Made by a program: the position numbers and the translations under genes
Shown: piece by piece, positions 51,415-60,909 of the stretch
Position numbering within the stretch: position 1 is the first letter of the stretch
Layout of the letters: each line of letters begins with the position of its first letter
Notes under the pieces: generated by a model
What the model was told of the DNA's origin: nothing
Seen by the model: only the letters and a program-made list of their open reading frames with translations
Databases searched by the model: none
NCBI RefSeq assembly: GCF_946479755.1
Contig: NZ_CAMLHC010000001.1
Location: 558,001 to 622,000 of the forward strand
DNA from: an uncultured Chitinophaga sp.
GTDB taxonomy: Bacteria > Bacteroidota > Bacteroidia > Chitinophagales > Chitinophagaceae
Length of the DNA: 64,000 nucleotides
Reading direction: 5' to 3'

Positions 51415-52794
51415 ATGAAAAAACTAATAATATATTGTCTGGCAGGAGCGGCCATGCTCGGAACCAGCTGCAAAAAATTTATGGACGTTACGCCTAAAGG
51501 GGTGTTTATCCCCAAGACCGTAGCGGAATACGAACTCTTTTTAAATGATGTGCTGCTGGCGGATGCGGGTTACGCTTACTGTGAACTGATGACGGATGAT
51601 CTGGCCTTTACGGATGCACGGCTGGCGGCAGACAACCGTACCACCCGTTCCTATCTTTGGAAAAAGGACCTGCTGAAAGCAACAGAAGATGACGGGGAGT
51701 GGAACAACATGTACCGAAACATCTATAATTGCAACCTTGTCCTGGCTAGCCTTCCTGCTGCAACAGAAGGTACCCCCGCAGCGGTGAACCGTCTCACGGC
51801 GGAAGCTAAAATACAACGCGCTTATTTTTACTTCAACCTGGTGAACTTGTATGGCGCGGGTTATCAGGCTGCTTCGGCCGCTTCAGATCCTGGTGTACCG
51901 CTGTTGCTGGTGCCGGACCTTGAAGCAAAAACGGTACGTGCCACCGTACAGGAAGTATATGATCAGATACTGAAAGACCTGCAGGAGGCGCTTTCTGTCA
52001 GTGAATTACCGGTGACCGGAAAAACGTATGTGCATCCGGGTAAGGCTGCTGCTCATGCGTTACTGGCAAGGGTATACCTGTATATGGGTAATTACGCCGG
52101 TGCGCAGCAGGCAGCGGAAGCAGCGCTGTCCATGAAGAACACACTGCTCGATTACAATACTTTCAGCTTTGTGAATCCTGCCCGTCCGCCCGTTGGCGTC
52201 AATGGCCGGCCGGTGCCTGAAAATAATCCGGAGAACATCTTCTCTAAAACCAACGGTGGCAACGGCATGCTGGCCCGCTTTATGATCAACCCCGATCTGC
52301 TGAACGTGCTGGGCGAAAAAGACCTGCGTTATGTATATACGTTCAGCCGTCTTGACAATAAGGGACAGCCCATTACCAGTCCTTTCCCGGAATACTTCGC
52401 CAACAGTGTGAACTACAGCATCGGCGTGCCGGAGATGATGCTGATCAAAGCGGAATGCCTCGCACGCAACAATCATCCTGCGGAGGCGGTGACGCTGCTC
52501 AATGCCCTCCGGCAGAAGCGCTTCAGACCGGCTGACTATATTGCACTGACAGCAACTTCCGGTGCCGATGCGCTGGACCTTGTGCTGCGGGAGAGACGGG
52601 TGGAGCTGTTTTACCACGGACTTCGGTGGCTGGACCTTAAGCGGTTGAACCGCGAGCCCCGCTTTCAGAAAACACTGATGCGTGTGTTTCAGAATAATAC
52701 CTATACATTGGCGCCCAACGATCCGCGCTACCTGTTACAGATAGCGCCCAAGATCATCGGGATCAATCCTGGCCTCTTGCAAAACCCGCGCTGA
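51415..52794 (+). CDS. SusD-family lipoprotein (locus 2)
   Basis: 459 residues with lipobox LGTSC and CKK. SusD features: AEAKIQRAYFYFNLVNLYGAGY, AHALLARVYLYMGNYAGAQQAAEAAL and RERRVELFYHGLRWLDLKRLN. It is the surface lid of the SusC protein encoded 19 bases upstream. A strong hairpin follows its stop. Confidence 0.94.
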   Translation: MKKLIIYCLAGAAMLGTSCKKFMDVTPKGVFIPKTVAEYELFLNDVLLADAGYAYCELMTDDLAFTDARLAADNRTTRSYLWKKDLLKATEDDGEWNNMYRNIYNCNLVLASLPAATEGTPAAVNRLTAEAKIQRAYFYFNLVNLYGAGYQAASAASDPGVPLLLVPDLEAKTVRATVQEVYDQILKDLQEALSVSELPVTGKTYVHPGKAAAHALLARVYLYMGNYAGAQQAAEAALSMKNTLLDYNTFSFVNPARPPVGVNGRPVPENNPENIFSKTNGGNGMLARFMINPDLLNVLGEKDLRYVYTFSRLDNKGQPITSPFPEYFANSVNYSIGVPEMMLIKAECLARNNHPAEAVTLLNALRQKRFRPADYIALTATSGADALDLVLRERRVELFYHGLRWLDLKRLNREPRFQKTLMRVFQNNTYTLAPNDPRYLLQIAPKIIGINPGLLQNPR

Positions 52795-52825
52795 GTAAAA
52801 ATCTCTTAAACCAAACATACCCAAC

Positions 52826-52854
52826 AACGGGGGCGCCTATACGGCGTTCCCGTT
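52826..52854 (+). other. Strong intra-operon hairpin between SusD and thioredoxin genes
   Basis: A 12-bp stem (AACGGGGGCGCC against GGCGTTCCCGTT, two G-T pairs) with a 5-base loop and no T-run. It is better explained as an mRNA stability or processing site than as a terminator, allowing SusC/D and the genes behind to be expressed at different levels. Confidence 0.5.
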
Positions 52855-52863
52855 ATCAAACGG

Positions 52864-53931
52864 ATGTATATGAAACCACTGTCATTTTTTATAATTGTTG
52901 CCCTGTTACCGGTGGCCACCGAAGCACAGCAGTTGAAACTCACCTCCGCCGTACATGCAGATCAGGGAAAGGTAACCATCTACCAGGAATGGCCTGAGCG
53001 CAGACTGGTAGATACCCCACGTCTCGCCGGCCACCAGGTATCCTGCCAGTTGCCACAACAGGCAGCGGCGGTCTACCGCGTGTCTCTCAGAAAACCATTC
53101 GCCGATGCTACGGTGCTGGCGGAACAAGGCAAGCCCGTGATCATTACCATCACAAAAGATAGCCAGGTGGTGGTACAGGGCGGGATTCTTCAACGGCGCT
53201 GGGACGATTTTCAGAAATCTATCGCCCCCGACGAGGCGGCATGGAGCGATGTAGGCCGCCGGTATGAGAAGGCGACGGACCTGGATGCAAAGTTGAAAAT
53301 CGCCCGGGAAATGGACCACTACGCGGGAGCGGTACAACAGGCAAGGCTACACTTTGCCGAGCGGAATGCTGATAATCTCGCAGGCGCCTGGATGGCGTAT
53401 TACTATGCTTTCGCCTGGACGCCGGAGTCACTGAAGAAACTCGCGCCCCTGTTCCGGCAACAGCCGGCTGCCAAAGCTACGTATGCGGTATTGCAGGAGA
53501 AGCAGGCCGCTGCAGCGGCCGTCAGTATGACAGGCAAACAGGCGCCCGTATTCACCCTCAGCGCTATTGATGGTCAACAGGTGGCGTTGGACAGCTTTAT
53601 CCGCCGCCATCAGTACGTTTTGCTGGACGTATGGGCTTCCTGGTGCACGCCCTGTCGCGCAGGCAACCGTGCCCTTGCAGCGCATTACGAGGAGCTGCGA
53701 CAGAAAGGAATCGGCTTTGTTTCGGTTTCCGTAGATGAAAATAAAGATCTCTGGAAAAAGGCCGTAGCTGCGGATAAGATACCCTGGACCCAACTGGTAA
53801 GCCCTAACGGGATGAAAAGTGATTTTGTCAACGCTTATAAAGTACAGTCGCTGCCGGCTACTTTCCTTATCAACAGGGAGGGTACCATTATTCAGCAACA
53901 TGTCGAAATCGAAGACCTGAAAAAACTATAG
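52864..53931 (+). CDS. Exported TlpA-like thioredoxin protein
   Basis: 355 residues; the first or the third codon (both ATG) can be the start. A signal peptide ends near TEAQQ. A DUF4369-like beta domain (about 25-110) and a helical linker (to about 215) precede a thioredoxin fold with the active site WCTPC (Cys261, Cys264) and LPATFLINREG with the cis-Pro. Such proteins reduce disulfides in the periplasm. It is 69 bases after SusD and 5 bases before the amidohydrolase gene, so it belongs to locus 2 and may act on the imported ligand or on proteins of the system. Confidence 0.9.
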   Translation: MYMKPLSFFIIVALLPVATEAQQLKLTSAVHADQGKVTIYQEWPERRLVDTPRLAGHQVSCQLPQQAAAVYRVSLRKPFADATVLAEQGKPVIITITKDSQVVVQGGILQRRWDDFQKSIAPDEAAWSDVGRRYEKATDLDAKLKIAREMDHYAGAVQQARLHFAERNADNLAGAWMAYYYAFAWTPESLKKLAPLFRQQPAAKATYAVLQEKQAAAAAVSMTGKQAPVFTLSAIDGQQVALDSFIRRHQYVLLDVWASWCTPCRAGNRALAAHYEELRQKGIGFVSVSVDENKDLWKKAVAADKIPWTQLVSPNGMKSDFVNAYKVQSLPATFLINREGTIIQQHVEIEDLKKL

Positions 53932-53936
53932 TACGC

Positions 53937-55193
53937 ATGAAGAAGATATACTGGATAGCAGGCCTGCTGGCCTGTGTGGTCCATGGCAACGCGCAGCACA
54001 GCCGGTCCCTGCTGCTGAAAAATGCCACTATCATTGATGGCGATGCCGGTGTTGCACCGCGCAAAGGTTCGCTGTTATTACGGCAGGGGATGATCACCGA
54101 TGTGCTGTATGACAGGACCGTGCTGGCAGACACCGTGATCGACTGCACGGGGAAGTTTATCACGCCCGGACTGATGGACGCCCACGTTCACCTTGCCACG
54201 ATGAGTATGGACCGTCAGCAGGCGGCAGAACGGACCACCGATAGTATACTGAAGAACATGCTTCGCCACGGCATCACTACTGTCCGTGATATGGCGGGAG
54301 ATGCTGTTTTTCTGGCCCGTTACAGCAGGCTGGCAGCTACCGGTCAACTGCCATCACCGGATATTTTTTATGCGGCACAATTTGCTGGTCCAGGTTATTT
54401 TGAATTGATAGGCAAAGGCTCCCGTGAGTCTGCTGATCTGGGTGCCACGCCCTGGTACTGTGCCGTTACCCCGCAGACGGACCTGCGACTGGCCGTGGCA
54501 GCAGCCAAAGGCGCCGGTGTGACGGGGATTAAAGTATATGCTGACCTCTCCAGGGAACAGGTAGCAGCTATCACACAGGAAGCGCACCGGCAGGGGATAC
54601 AGGTATGGAGCCACGGCGCCGTGTTTCCGGCAAAACCGGCAGACGCGGTAGCAGCAGGGGTTAACAGCCTCTCTCACGCAAATGATCTCTGTTTTCAGCA
54701 GCTGCCGGGAGATACGCTGGAGATTTCCAGCGCATGGCAACAGCTTTACAAAGGTTTCGTGTTGGATACCAATGTACAGATCTCCCTGCTGAAGCAGATG
54801 AAGGAGAAAGCTATTTTTCTCGACCCGACCATCTTCCATGCTGGTAACAACAAAATGGAAAACGCTTTTACCATTACCCGGCTGTCCCATCGTTTAGGCG
54901 TTTCCGTGGTAGCTGGTACTGACTGGATCTATCCCCCAAAGACAGAACCGGTGCCGCTCATGGAAGAAATGAAATTACTGGTGACCCGTTGTGGTATGTC
55001 GCCTGCACAGGCATTGCAATGCGCCACGCTGAACGGAGCGCTGGTAACGGGGCTGAAAGACCGTGGCCTGGTGCGGGCCGGTAAAAAAGCAGACCTGCTG
55101 ATACTGGAGGCTGATCCATTAAAAGATGTGACGCGGCTGTTCTCACCGAAGTTAGTCATCAAACATGGTGTGGTCCTTGACATACAGCCGTAA
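53937..55193 (+). CDS. Exported amidohydrolase (imidazolonepropionase-like)
   Basis: 418 residues with a signal peptide ending GNAQ. The metal-dependent amidohydrolase fold shows DAHVHLATM near residue 82, the bridging-Lys region GIKVYADLSREQ, the His in VWSHGAVFPA and the catalytic Asp in GTDWIYPP. Exported members of this group hydrolyse dipeptides or cyclic amides, often with a C-terminal proline or aryl group. It starts 5 bases after the thioredoxin gene, so they are co-transcribed, and its end is 8 bases from the convergent AraC gene. Confidence 0.9.
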   Translation: MKKIYWIAGLLACVVHGNAQHSRSLLLKNATIIDGDAGVAPRKGSLLLRQGMITDVLYDRTVLADTVIDCTGKFITPGLMDAHVHLATMSMDRQQAAERTTDSILKNMLRHGITTVRDMAGDAVFLARYSRLAATGQLPSPDIFYAAQFAGPGYFELIGKGSRESADLGATPWYCAVTPQTDLRLAVAAAKGAGVTGIKVYADLSREQVAAITQEAHRQGIQVWSHGAVFPAKPADAVAAGVNSLSHANDLCFQQLPGDTLEISSAWQQLYKGFVLDTNVQISLLKQMKEKAIFLDPTIFHAGNNKMENAFTITRLSHRLGVSVVAGTDWIYPPKTEPVPLMEEMKLLVTRCGMSPAQALQCATLNGALVTGLKDRGLVRAGKKADLLILEADPLKDVTRLFSPKLVIKHGVVLDIQP

Positions 55194-55201
55194 AATGAAG
55201 A

Positions 55202-56053
55202 TCATACTTTAGCCAGACAAATATCTTCCTGGAACTTCAGGTACTGTTTAGGGCTGAGACGAAGATAGTGCTGGAAGTCATGAATCAGCTGGCTCTGATC
55301 ATAATAGCCACAGGCTTCAATCAGGTCAAACCAGTCGATAGGAGCGCCGGCAGCTACCTGTTGCTGTACCAGCTGTACCGCTTTCAGAAAACGCTGGTAC
55401 CGCTGGCGCTCCTTTACTGTATAGCCGAATTGTTTTTTCTGATGTAACTGAACATTGCGTTCACTCTGGCCTGTAGCGTCTGCAATGGTTTTGACAGGGT
55501 TCAGGTTTTCATCTTCAAAATTGGCCAGTTGTGTGGACAGTAAGTGTCTGTCCTGCAGATAGGGCCTGCAAAAGTCGAGGATATACGCTACCTGCGCCCC
55601 CTGCGAGGGTATATGCTGCAGTGATTCCCACAGCGCTGTAAAACAATTGTCCTCCACCAGCTCGTCCGGATGCCCCACCATGGTTGCACGTCCAAAAAAA
55701 CGGTAAAAGGCGTCGTCCTTGAAATTGGCCACCAGTATACTGGTTCCGGCCGGCAAGGTATAGTTAAACGCCTGTTTCACCGGGCCCAGCACCATACACT
55801 GCTCCACCTCCAGCTGCGTTTCCTGCGCTGAATGCAGCACGCCTTTCCCGCCAAACACAAATACCATGATCGTCTGATAGGTAGGCAACAGTGTTTTCGT
55901 TACCGCAATCCCGGTATTATTGACAGCATGATAAAAATAAGAGAACACAGCTTCATACTCCGCCGGCACGGGCAGGCGTGATTGCTGGTAGTCCTGGTGA
56001 GTGTCGTGGTTCATGTACCAAAGATAGCTCAAATCAGGCTGGATGTTAATCAT
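55202..56053 (-). CDS. AraC-family transcriptional regulator with N-terminal sensor
   Basis: 283 residues from the ATG at 56053; a later ATG at 56014 is an equally possible start. The C-terminal third is the AraC double HTH (VKTIADATGQSERNVQLHQKKQFG, then ACGYYDQSQLIHDFQHYLRLSPKQYL). The N-terminal 170 residues match the DUF6597-like sensor of such regulators (PAGTSILVANFKDDAFYRFFG). A perfect inverted repeat lies 8 bases upstream of the start. It may regulate itself and the small hypothetical gene that is divergent from it. Confidence 0.88.
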   Translation of the reverse strand: MINIQPDLSYLWYMNHDTHQDYQQSRLPVPAEYEAVFSYFYHAVNNTGIAVTKTLLPTYQTIMVFVFGGKGVLHSAQETQLEVEQCMVLGPVKQAFNYTLPAGTSILVANFKDDAFYRFFGRATMVGHPDELVEDNCFTALWESLQHIPSQGAQVAYILDFCRPYLQDRHLLSTQLANFEDENLNPVKTIADATGQSERNVQLHQKKQFGYTVKERQRYQRFLKAVQLVQQQVAAGAPIDWFDLIEACGYYDQSQLIHDFQHYLRLSPKQYLKFQEDICLAKV

Positions 56054-56060
56054 TGCATTT

Positions 56061-56072
56061 TCACATTTGTGA
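56061..56072. promoter_or_regulatory. Inverted repeat TCACA-TT-TGTGA upstream of AraC gene
   Basis: A perfect 12-base palindrome, 8 bases before the AraC start and 25 bases from the -7 box of the divergent small gene, so it could act on both. Confidence 0.4.
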
Positions 56073-56096
56073 TAAACTAATGAGGTTCGGATAGGG

Positions 56097-56104
56097 TAGT
56101 TTTG
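56097..56104 (+). promoter_or_regulatory. Candidate -7 box TAGTTTTG
   Basis: Exact TAnnTTTG, 97 bases before the small hypothetical gene. The TTTG at 56065-56068 is 28 bases away, a little far for a -33 box. Confidence 0.4.
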
Positions 56105-56200
56105 TCACAGCCTGATCCAACGCCATAAATTTTCTTATATTCACCACGTTGCACTGTAAAGGGAAACCTGGCAGCTATTCACTTTTAATTATTCAACGAT

Positions 56201-56488
56201 ATGACGACCCAGTTTTTTTACCTGGTGCTTAACCCAACGGAAAAGAAACTACCTTTTTTGTATAGTAAAGTTTTTAAGATCACCTACCAGCACCTGAAAG
56301 ACCTGGTGGCACAACAGCAGCAACTGGAAGCAGCGTTCAGGGAACATAATCATCATCCGGAAAACTACAAAGCGGAATGGTCGGTAGGAGTGGAGGCGGA
56401 AATGCAGGCGGCAGCGGACAGAAACGATGAGATACGGGCCTGGCAGATGGATGAAACGAAAATTGTCAGGACAGTAAACTGGCCCTGA
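56201..56488 (+). CDS. Small hypothetical protein
   Basis: 95 residues, no signal peptide. The first part looks like a short beta strand pair (FFYLVLNPTEKKLPFLYS), the rest is a charged helix (LKDLVAQQQQLEAAFREH). It ends with DETKIVRTVNWP. I do not recognise the family. It has its own -7 box and a 14-bp hairpin at its end. The ATG and the codon use look genuine, so I call it a real gene. Confidence 0.6.
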   Translation: MTTQFFYLVLNPTEKKLPFLYSKVFKITYQHLKDLVAQQQQLEAAFREHNHHPENYKAEWSVGVEAEMQAAADRNDEIRAWQMDETKIVRTVNWP

Positions 56489-56510
56489 CAACCATCGGTT
56501 GACAGGGCCA
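56480..56510. terminator. Hairpin between convergent genes
   Basis: Arms TGGCCCTG-A-CAACC and GGTTG-A-CAGGGCCA pair over 14 bases with one mismatch and a 3-base loop. It overlaps the stop of the small hypothetical gene and ends 8 bases before the acyl-CoA synthetase stop. There is no T-run, so it may be a barrier rather than a classic terminator. Confidence 0.55.
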
Positions 56511-56517
56511 AAGAATA

Positions 56518-58323
56518 TTATTCGTGCTCGTTTTGATAGATCTTGTCTATTGATCCTTTGTATTTTTCGAGCACCACTTTTCTTTTCAGGCTAAGCTTAG
56601 GTGTCATTTCGCCGCCGGCGATGCTCCATTCTTCGGGCATCAGCTCAAAGCGTTTGATCTGCTCCACATGATTGAAGTGCTGGTTGTATTCATCAATTAC
56701 TTTCTGATAGGCATCCTGCACCTCCGGACGGGCAATGGCTTCTGCCTGCGTCGTGAACGGGATGTTCTGCCGGTTCATCCAATACTTCAGATACGGGAAC
56801 GCGGGTACGATCAGCGCACCGGTGAACTTGTGTCCTTCTCCCACCACCATGATCTGTTCAATGAAGGGGCTCTCCTTGAATTTATTTTCAATGGGCTGCG
56901 GCGCCACATACTTGCCGCCGCTGGTTTTAAAGAGCTCTTTTTTACGATCGGTGATCTTGATAAATTTTTTATCTACCCAGATACCGATGTCGCCGGTATG
57001 TAACCAGCCATCGACAACCGTTTCGGCAGTCAGATCGGGGCGTTTGTAATAGCCTTTCATCACTGTCGTGCCTTTTACGCAGATTTCACCATCTTCCTCC
57101 AGCTTCACTTCGATGCCTTCGATAGGCGGGCCTACCGTCCCGAACTTAGTACCGCCGGGCTTCCTGCGGTTTACACAGATCACCGGGCTGTTTTCTGTGG
57201 GGCCATACCCTTCGTATACGGGTATTTGTGCGGCATTGAAGATACGCAGCAGCTTCTCCTGGCAGGCCGCGCCGCCGGTAACGATGTAACTGATATTTCC
57301 TCCCAGCGCTGCGCGCCATTTGCTGAAGATCAGTTTATTGGCGATAGACAGCTGGAAGTTGTACCACGCACCGCCGCTGATATTGTTGTCATATTTCCCG
57401 GCCAGGGACACCGCCCAGAAAAACAGCCGCCGTTTGATGCCGGTGAGACTGTTGCCGGTAGCCATGATTTTCTCAAATACTTTTTCCAGCAGCCGGGGAA
57501 CGGTGGTAAATCCGTCAGGGCACACCTCCTTGAGGTTCTCGCTGAGGGTGTCCAGGCTTTCTGCATAGTAGATACCGATACCACTGAAAAGATAAATGTA
57601 GGTGACCGTCTTCTCGAAAATGTGGTTCAGCGGCAGAAAGCTCAGTACCTTCTGTTGCGGGGCATCATCAAAAGGGAAGCTCACCTTGGAATACATCACG
57701 TTAGAGGATATATTGGCATGGGTGAGCATCACGCCTTTGGGCGTACCCGTTGTGCCAGAGGTATAGATGATGGTGGCCAGATGTTCCGGATCGATCCCCT
57801 CCTTAAGGGTGGCTACCTGTTCCAGCAGCGCAGGGGTGGCCATGTCCGGAATGGTGCTCCAGTGGGTGGCGCCGGGTATCTCGTCAAAGGAATAGATCTC
57901 CTTCAGCGTAGGGACGCCGCCCCTGAGGGCCTGGATTTTTTCCAGCATCTCTTTACTGCTGACGAAGATGTACTTCACGGCAGCGTCGTTCAGGATAAAT
58001 TGTATTTCAGCCGGGTTGGTGGTGGGATACAGGGGCACCAGCACGGCGCCGGTCTGCTGTACCGCCAGATCGGTAAATATCCATTCCGGCCGGTTGTTAC
58101 TGATAATAGCGATTTTGTCAGCGCCTTCCGGCGTAAAATCATTGCCGCCTACGCCCAGCTGTAATAAGCCGGCGCTGAAGCGGTTCACTGTTTCACTGAC
58201 ACTGGCGGTACTGAAAGTCTTCCAGCTGCCATTGATCTTGGCGGCCAGCATGTCCTGTTTGGGGAATTTCTCCAGCTGAAACTTTACTGCGTCGAATAGC
58301 CTGTGCCTCGGGAGCGTACTCAT
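56518..58323 (-). CDS. Long-chain acyl-CoA synthetase (AMP-forming)
   Basis: 601 residues, typical of the FadD15-like group in Bacteroidota. ATP-binding motif IIYTSGTTGTPKGVML (about 185), substrate-side YGPTENSPVI, GWLHTGDIG and the final ITDRKKELFKTSGGKYVAP are intact. It activates long-chain fatty acids to acyl-AMP and then acyl-CoA in the cytoplasm, for degradation or lipid synthesis. It is a separate transcription unit; no other fatty-acid genes are beside it. Confidence 0.94.
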   Translation of the reverse strand: MSTLPRHRLFDAVKFQLEKFPKQDMLAAKINGSWKTFSTASVSETVNRFSAGLLQLGVGGNDFTPEGADKIAIISNNRPEWIFTDLAVQQTGAVLVPLYPTTNPAEIQFILNDAAVKYIFVSSKEMLEKIQALRGGVPTLKEIYSFDEIPGATHWSTIPDMATPALLEQVATLKEGIDPEHLATIIYTSGTTGTPKGVMLTHANISSNVMYSKVSFPFDDAPQQKVLSFLPLNHIFEKTVTYIYLFSGIGIYYAESLDTLSENLKEVCPDGFTTVPRLLEKVFEKIMATGNSLTGIKRRLFFWAVSLAGKYDNNISGGAWYNFQLSIANKLIFSKWRAALGGNISYIVTGGAACQEKLLRIFNAAQIPVYEGYGPTENSPVICVNRRKPGGTKFGTVGPPIEGIEVKLEEDGEICVKGTTVMKGYYKRPDLTAETVVDGWLHTGDIGIWVDKKFIKITDRKKELFKTSGGKYVAPQPIENKFKESPFIEQIMVVGEGHKFTGALIVPAFPYLKYWMNRQNIPFTTQAEAIARPEVQDAYQKVIDEYNQHFNHVEQIKRFELMPEEWSIAGGEMTPKLSLKRKVVLEKYKGSIDKIYQNEHE

Positions 58324-58412
58324 AAGGTAGATTTAGTGATGTAATAGGTACCAGTTCGTATTAAATATACTAAAAAATATATGTCAGTAAAGCTGAAATT
58401 ATTATCTGCAGA

Positions 58413-59624
58413 TCACCGCCCTAAAGGTCCGGTGGCTGCCAGCGAATCTACCCGTTGCGGTGTCAGCTCATGAAAAACCGTCAGCAGCTCCGGCAGAAAA
58501 TCGGCAAACGTCGGGTAGCGCTCCCGGTGCTGCTCATACTGCTGGATTTTTTCTTCCAGCAGCGGCAATAGCACAAAATGAAACATGTTCACATGCATTT
58601 TCCGCAGCCGATCAGCTTCCGCTTTATCATGCATCGCCACCGCTACCCGGATTTCACCCAGCCGCACCAGGTGTTCTATTACACAGGTTTCCCAGTTGCC
58701 GATGTACGAAGACTCCAGCGCACGCTGCAAACCGGGCGTGAACAGCGCAGCGTCGCGTGCCACCTGCTCTCTGATCCTGTAGACATGCGGGTTCACAAAC
58801 GAATGTCCCATTTCATGCACGGAAAGGAAACGGACCGTGGTGGCATTCCCGAATCCAAAAGCGGTATAATCTTTCAGTGACGGTTTTACGGGTAACATTG
58901 TGTTGATACTCATCACCATGGCGGATACCCTGCCCTCCGGCCACTGAAAGTTCGGGCCGAAGGCCCGGTAATTATCTTCTCCCCAATTGATGGGCATAGA
59001 AGGCATGAGATAAAGAGCATACCGGTCAAAATGCTCGCCGTAGTATCGCTCCATATAGGGAAATAACTCCGGCCGGATAAGCCGGGCCGTCTCCCGCAGG
59101 GCGCCGGTGTAAAAACGCCGGTGCTCTTTCAGAAAATGCCCTATATCAGCCTGCCGGTAAAAAGAGCGAAGGCTGTCGGTGAGCTCCTGTATCTGCGCCA
59201 GCACCTGTGGATGCTCATCGCTGCGGAGCAATGTTCTGTCATCAAACGGGTGAAGAGCGCCGCTGTCAGGGAATGGCCGCTGGTGCAACACGTATTGCAC
59301 GATCTCGGCATTATCGTGCAACTGGTCCCGGATAGCCGCCAGCAGTGTACTGATACGCCGGATCACCGGGCTGTCCACATAATGCCCGAAACGCTCGCCG
59401 GCTGCACGGATGAGCGGCTGGTGCGCATAAACGCTGTCTTTCCGCGTGAAGACAATATACCCGATATGCTGTACCGCCAGCTTTTCTGCAATGAAATAGG
59501 TTTCGATATTCCGGTTCCAGGAGAGGCTGACCTTTGGGGAGAGCTGCATCGTTTCCTGTGCAAAAGAAGGCACCACTATCATCGTCCATACAAGCAGTAA
59601 CGGGAATCTTGGCATACGGGTCAT
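58413..59624 (-). CDS. Exported DUF4932-type zincin-like protein
   Basis: 403 residues with a signal peptide ending SFAQ. The central part holds HEMGHSFVNP (about residue 272), an HExxH zinc site, with a further conserved Glu some way downstream (ESSYIGNWETCVIEH). The N-terminus (VSLSWNRNIETYFIAEKLA) matches the start of the DUF4932 family of Bacteroidota. A metallopeptidase acting outside the cytoplasm is likely, but no substrate is known. It is divergent from the NagA gene. Confidence 0.8.
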   Translation of the reverse strand: MTRMPRFPLLLVWTMIVVPSFAQETMQLSPKVSLSWNRNIETYFIAEKLAVQHIGYIVFTRKDSVYAHQPLIRAAGERFGHYVDSPVIRRISTLLAAIRDQLHDNAEIVQYVLHQRPFPDSGALHPFDDRTLLRSDEHPQVLAQIQELTDSLRSFYRQADIGHFLKEHRRFYTGALRETARLIRPELFPYMERYYGEHFDRYALYLMPSMPINWGEDNYRAFGPNFQWPEGRVSAMVMSINTMLPVKPSLKDYTAFGFGNATTVRFLSVHEMGHSFVNPHVYRIREQVARDAALFTPGLQRALESSYIGNWETCVIEHLVRLGEIRVAVAMHDKAEADRLRKMHVNMFHFVLLPLLEEKIQQYEQHRERYPTFADFLPELLTVFHELTPQRVDSLAATGPLGR

Positions 59625-59778
59625 TGGTTCTGTTCCCTACAATATAATCAATTTTCGGGCGTGACAAACACCGGGAATGTTAAAGTTATCAGCGCTGTAC
59701 GTTGCTTTTATGCTGATCTTTTCCTATTTTTTCTGCTTTACCGGACCATAAACGGCCAGCCGGCCTTAAAATATAATT

Positions 59779-60882
59779 ATGCTTACTGCTCTAACAAACG
59801 GAACAATCTACACCGGCGCACAGGTGATCAGGGACAAGACACTTTTAACAGAACAAGGGAAAATAACGGCACTGGTCAATCCCGCGGATGCCCCGGTACA
59901 CGCCACGGTGGTAGACTGTACCGGAAGTATTATCGCACCCGGACTGCTGGACCTCCAGATCTACGGAGGCGGCGGCTACCTTTTCTCTGCCAAACGTTCG
60001 CCGGAAGCGCTCAAAGCCATGGCGCAGGCACTGGTTAAAAGCGGTACGACCGGCTTTCTGCTCACACTGGCGACCGACAGCATGGAAGTGTTTCACGAGT
60101 GTATCCGTATTGTGCGCGATAACCCGCATCCGGCGGTGCTGGGCATGCACCTGGAAGGACCGTATATCAATCCCGCCAAAAAGGGGGCACACCCCGAACA
60201 ACATATCAAACGCCCGGCACGCGAAGAAGTGGAAAGCCTGCTGGCTGCCGCCGGCGGTGTGGTGAAGATGATCACCGTGGCCCCGGAAATGTGCGATCCG
60301 GCTATCCTCCGCTGGCTCGATGAGCAGGGTATCGTCCTCTCTGCCGGTCATAGCAACGCCACTTTCGCAGAAGCCATGGAAGGCTTTCAGAACGGGGTAC
60401 GGGCGGTGACGCACCTGTTCAACGCCATGTCGTCCCTGCATCACCGCGATACCGGCCTCCCCGGCGCCACCTTCCGCAACGACGGCGTCTATGCCAGCAT
60501 CATCGCAGATAACATTCACGTGGATGACAATGCACTGATCATCAGTAAAAAAGTGATGGGCCACCGGTTGTTCCTGATCACCGACGCGGTGGAAGCCAAC
60601 GATACCTGGCCGGCACATCATGTGGCGCAGGAAGACCGCTTTACGCTGCCCGACGGTACACTCTCCGGCTCGCGGCTGACGCTCCTGCGCGCTGTACAGC
60701 GCTGCGTGGAACATGCAGGCATCCCGCTGGAAGAAGCGCTGCGCATGGCTACAGTATACCCCGCCACACTCATGGGCCTTCAGGACCGCGGCCGCATTGA
60801 ACCGGGCTGCCGGGCAGACCTGGTGGTGTTCGACCCTCAGTACAAAGTGCAAAAAGTATTTGTCGCAGGCGCACAACAGTGA
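59779..60882 (+). CDS. nagA: N-acetylglucosamine-6-phosphate deacetylase
   Basis: 367 residues, close to the usual 380. The amidohydrolase core has metal ligand Glu126 in HLEGPYIN, His191 in SAGHSNAT, the loop HLFNAMSSLHHRDTGLPG and catalytic Asp269 in LITDAVEAND. It removes the acetyl group from GlcNAc-6-phosphate in the cytoplasm during use of chitin sugars and cell-wall sugars. It is followed after 27 bases by a GH9-NodB gene, which supports a role in chitin or chitosan use. No NagB gene is in the window. Confidence 0.93.
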   Translation: MLTALTNGTIYTGAQVIRDKTLLTEQGKITALVNPADAPVHATVVDCTGSIIAPGLLDLQIYGGGGYLFSAKRSPEALKAMAQALVKSGTTGFLLTLATDSMEVFHECIRIVRDNPHPAVLGMHLEGPYINPAKKGAHPEQHIKRPAREEVESLLAAAGGVVKMITVAPEMCDPAILRWLDEQGIVLSAGHSNATFAEAMEGFQNGVRAVTHLFNAMSSLHHRDTGLPGATFRNDGVYASIIADNIHVDDNALIISKKVMGHRLFLITDAVEANDTWPAHHVAQEDRFTLPDGTLSGSRLTLLRAVQRCVEHAGIPLEEALRMATVYPATLMGLQDRGRIEPGCRADLVVFDPQYKVQKVFVAGAQQ

Positions 60883-60909
60883 GCGGCAGGAAAATGTTAA
60901 TACAGGAAG

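Noticed and set aside
56021..56028. TATCTTTG on the minus strand within the start of the AraC gene
   Set aside because: Matches a -7 box but would start transcription at or after the second possible start codon; it encodes Leu-Trp in the frame and is probably chance.
57226..58164. 312-codon plus-strand frame inside the acyl-CoA synthetase gene
   Set aside because: Entirely antisense to a clear enzyme gene.
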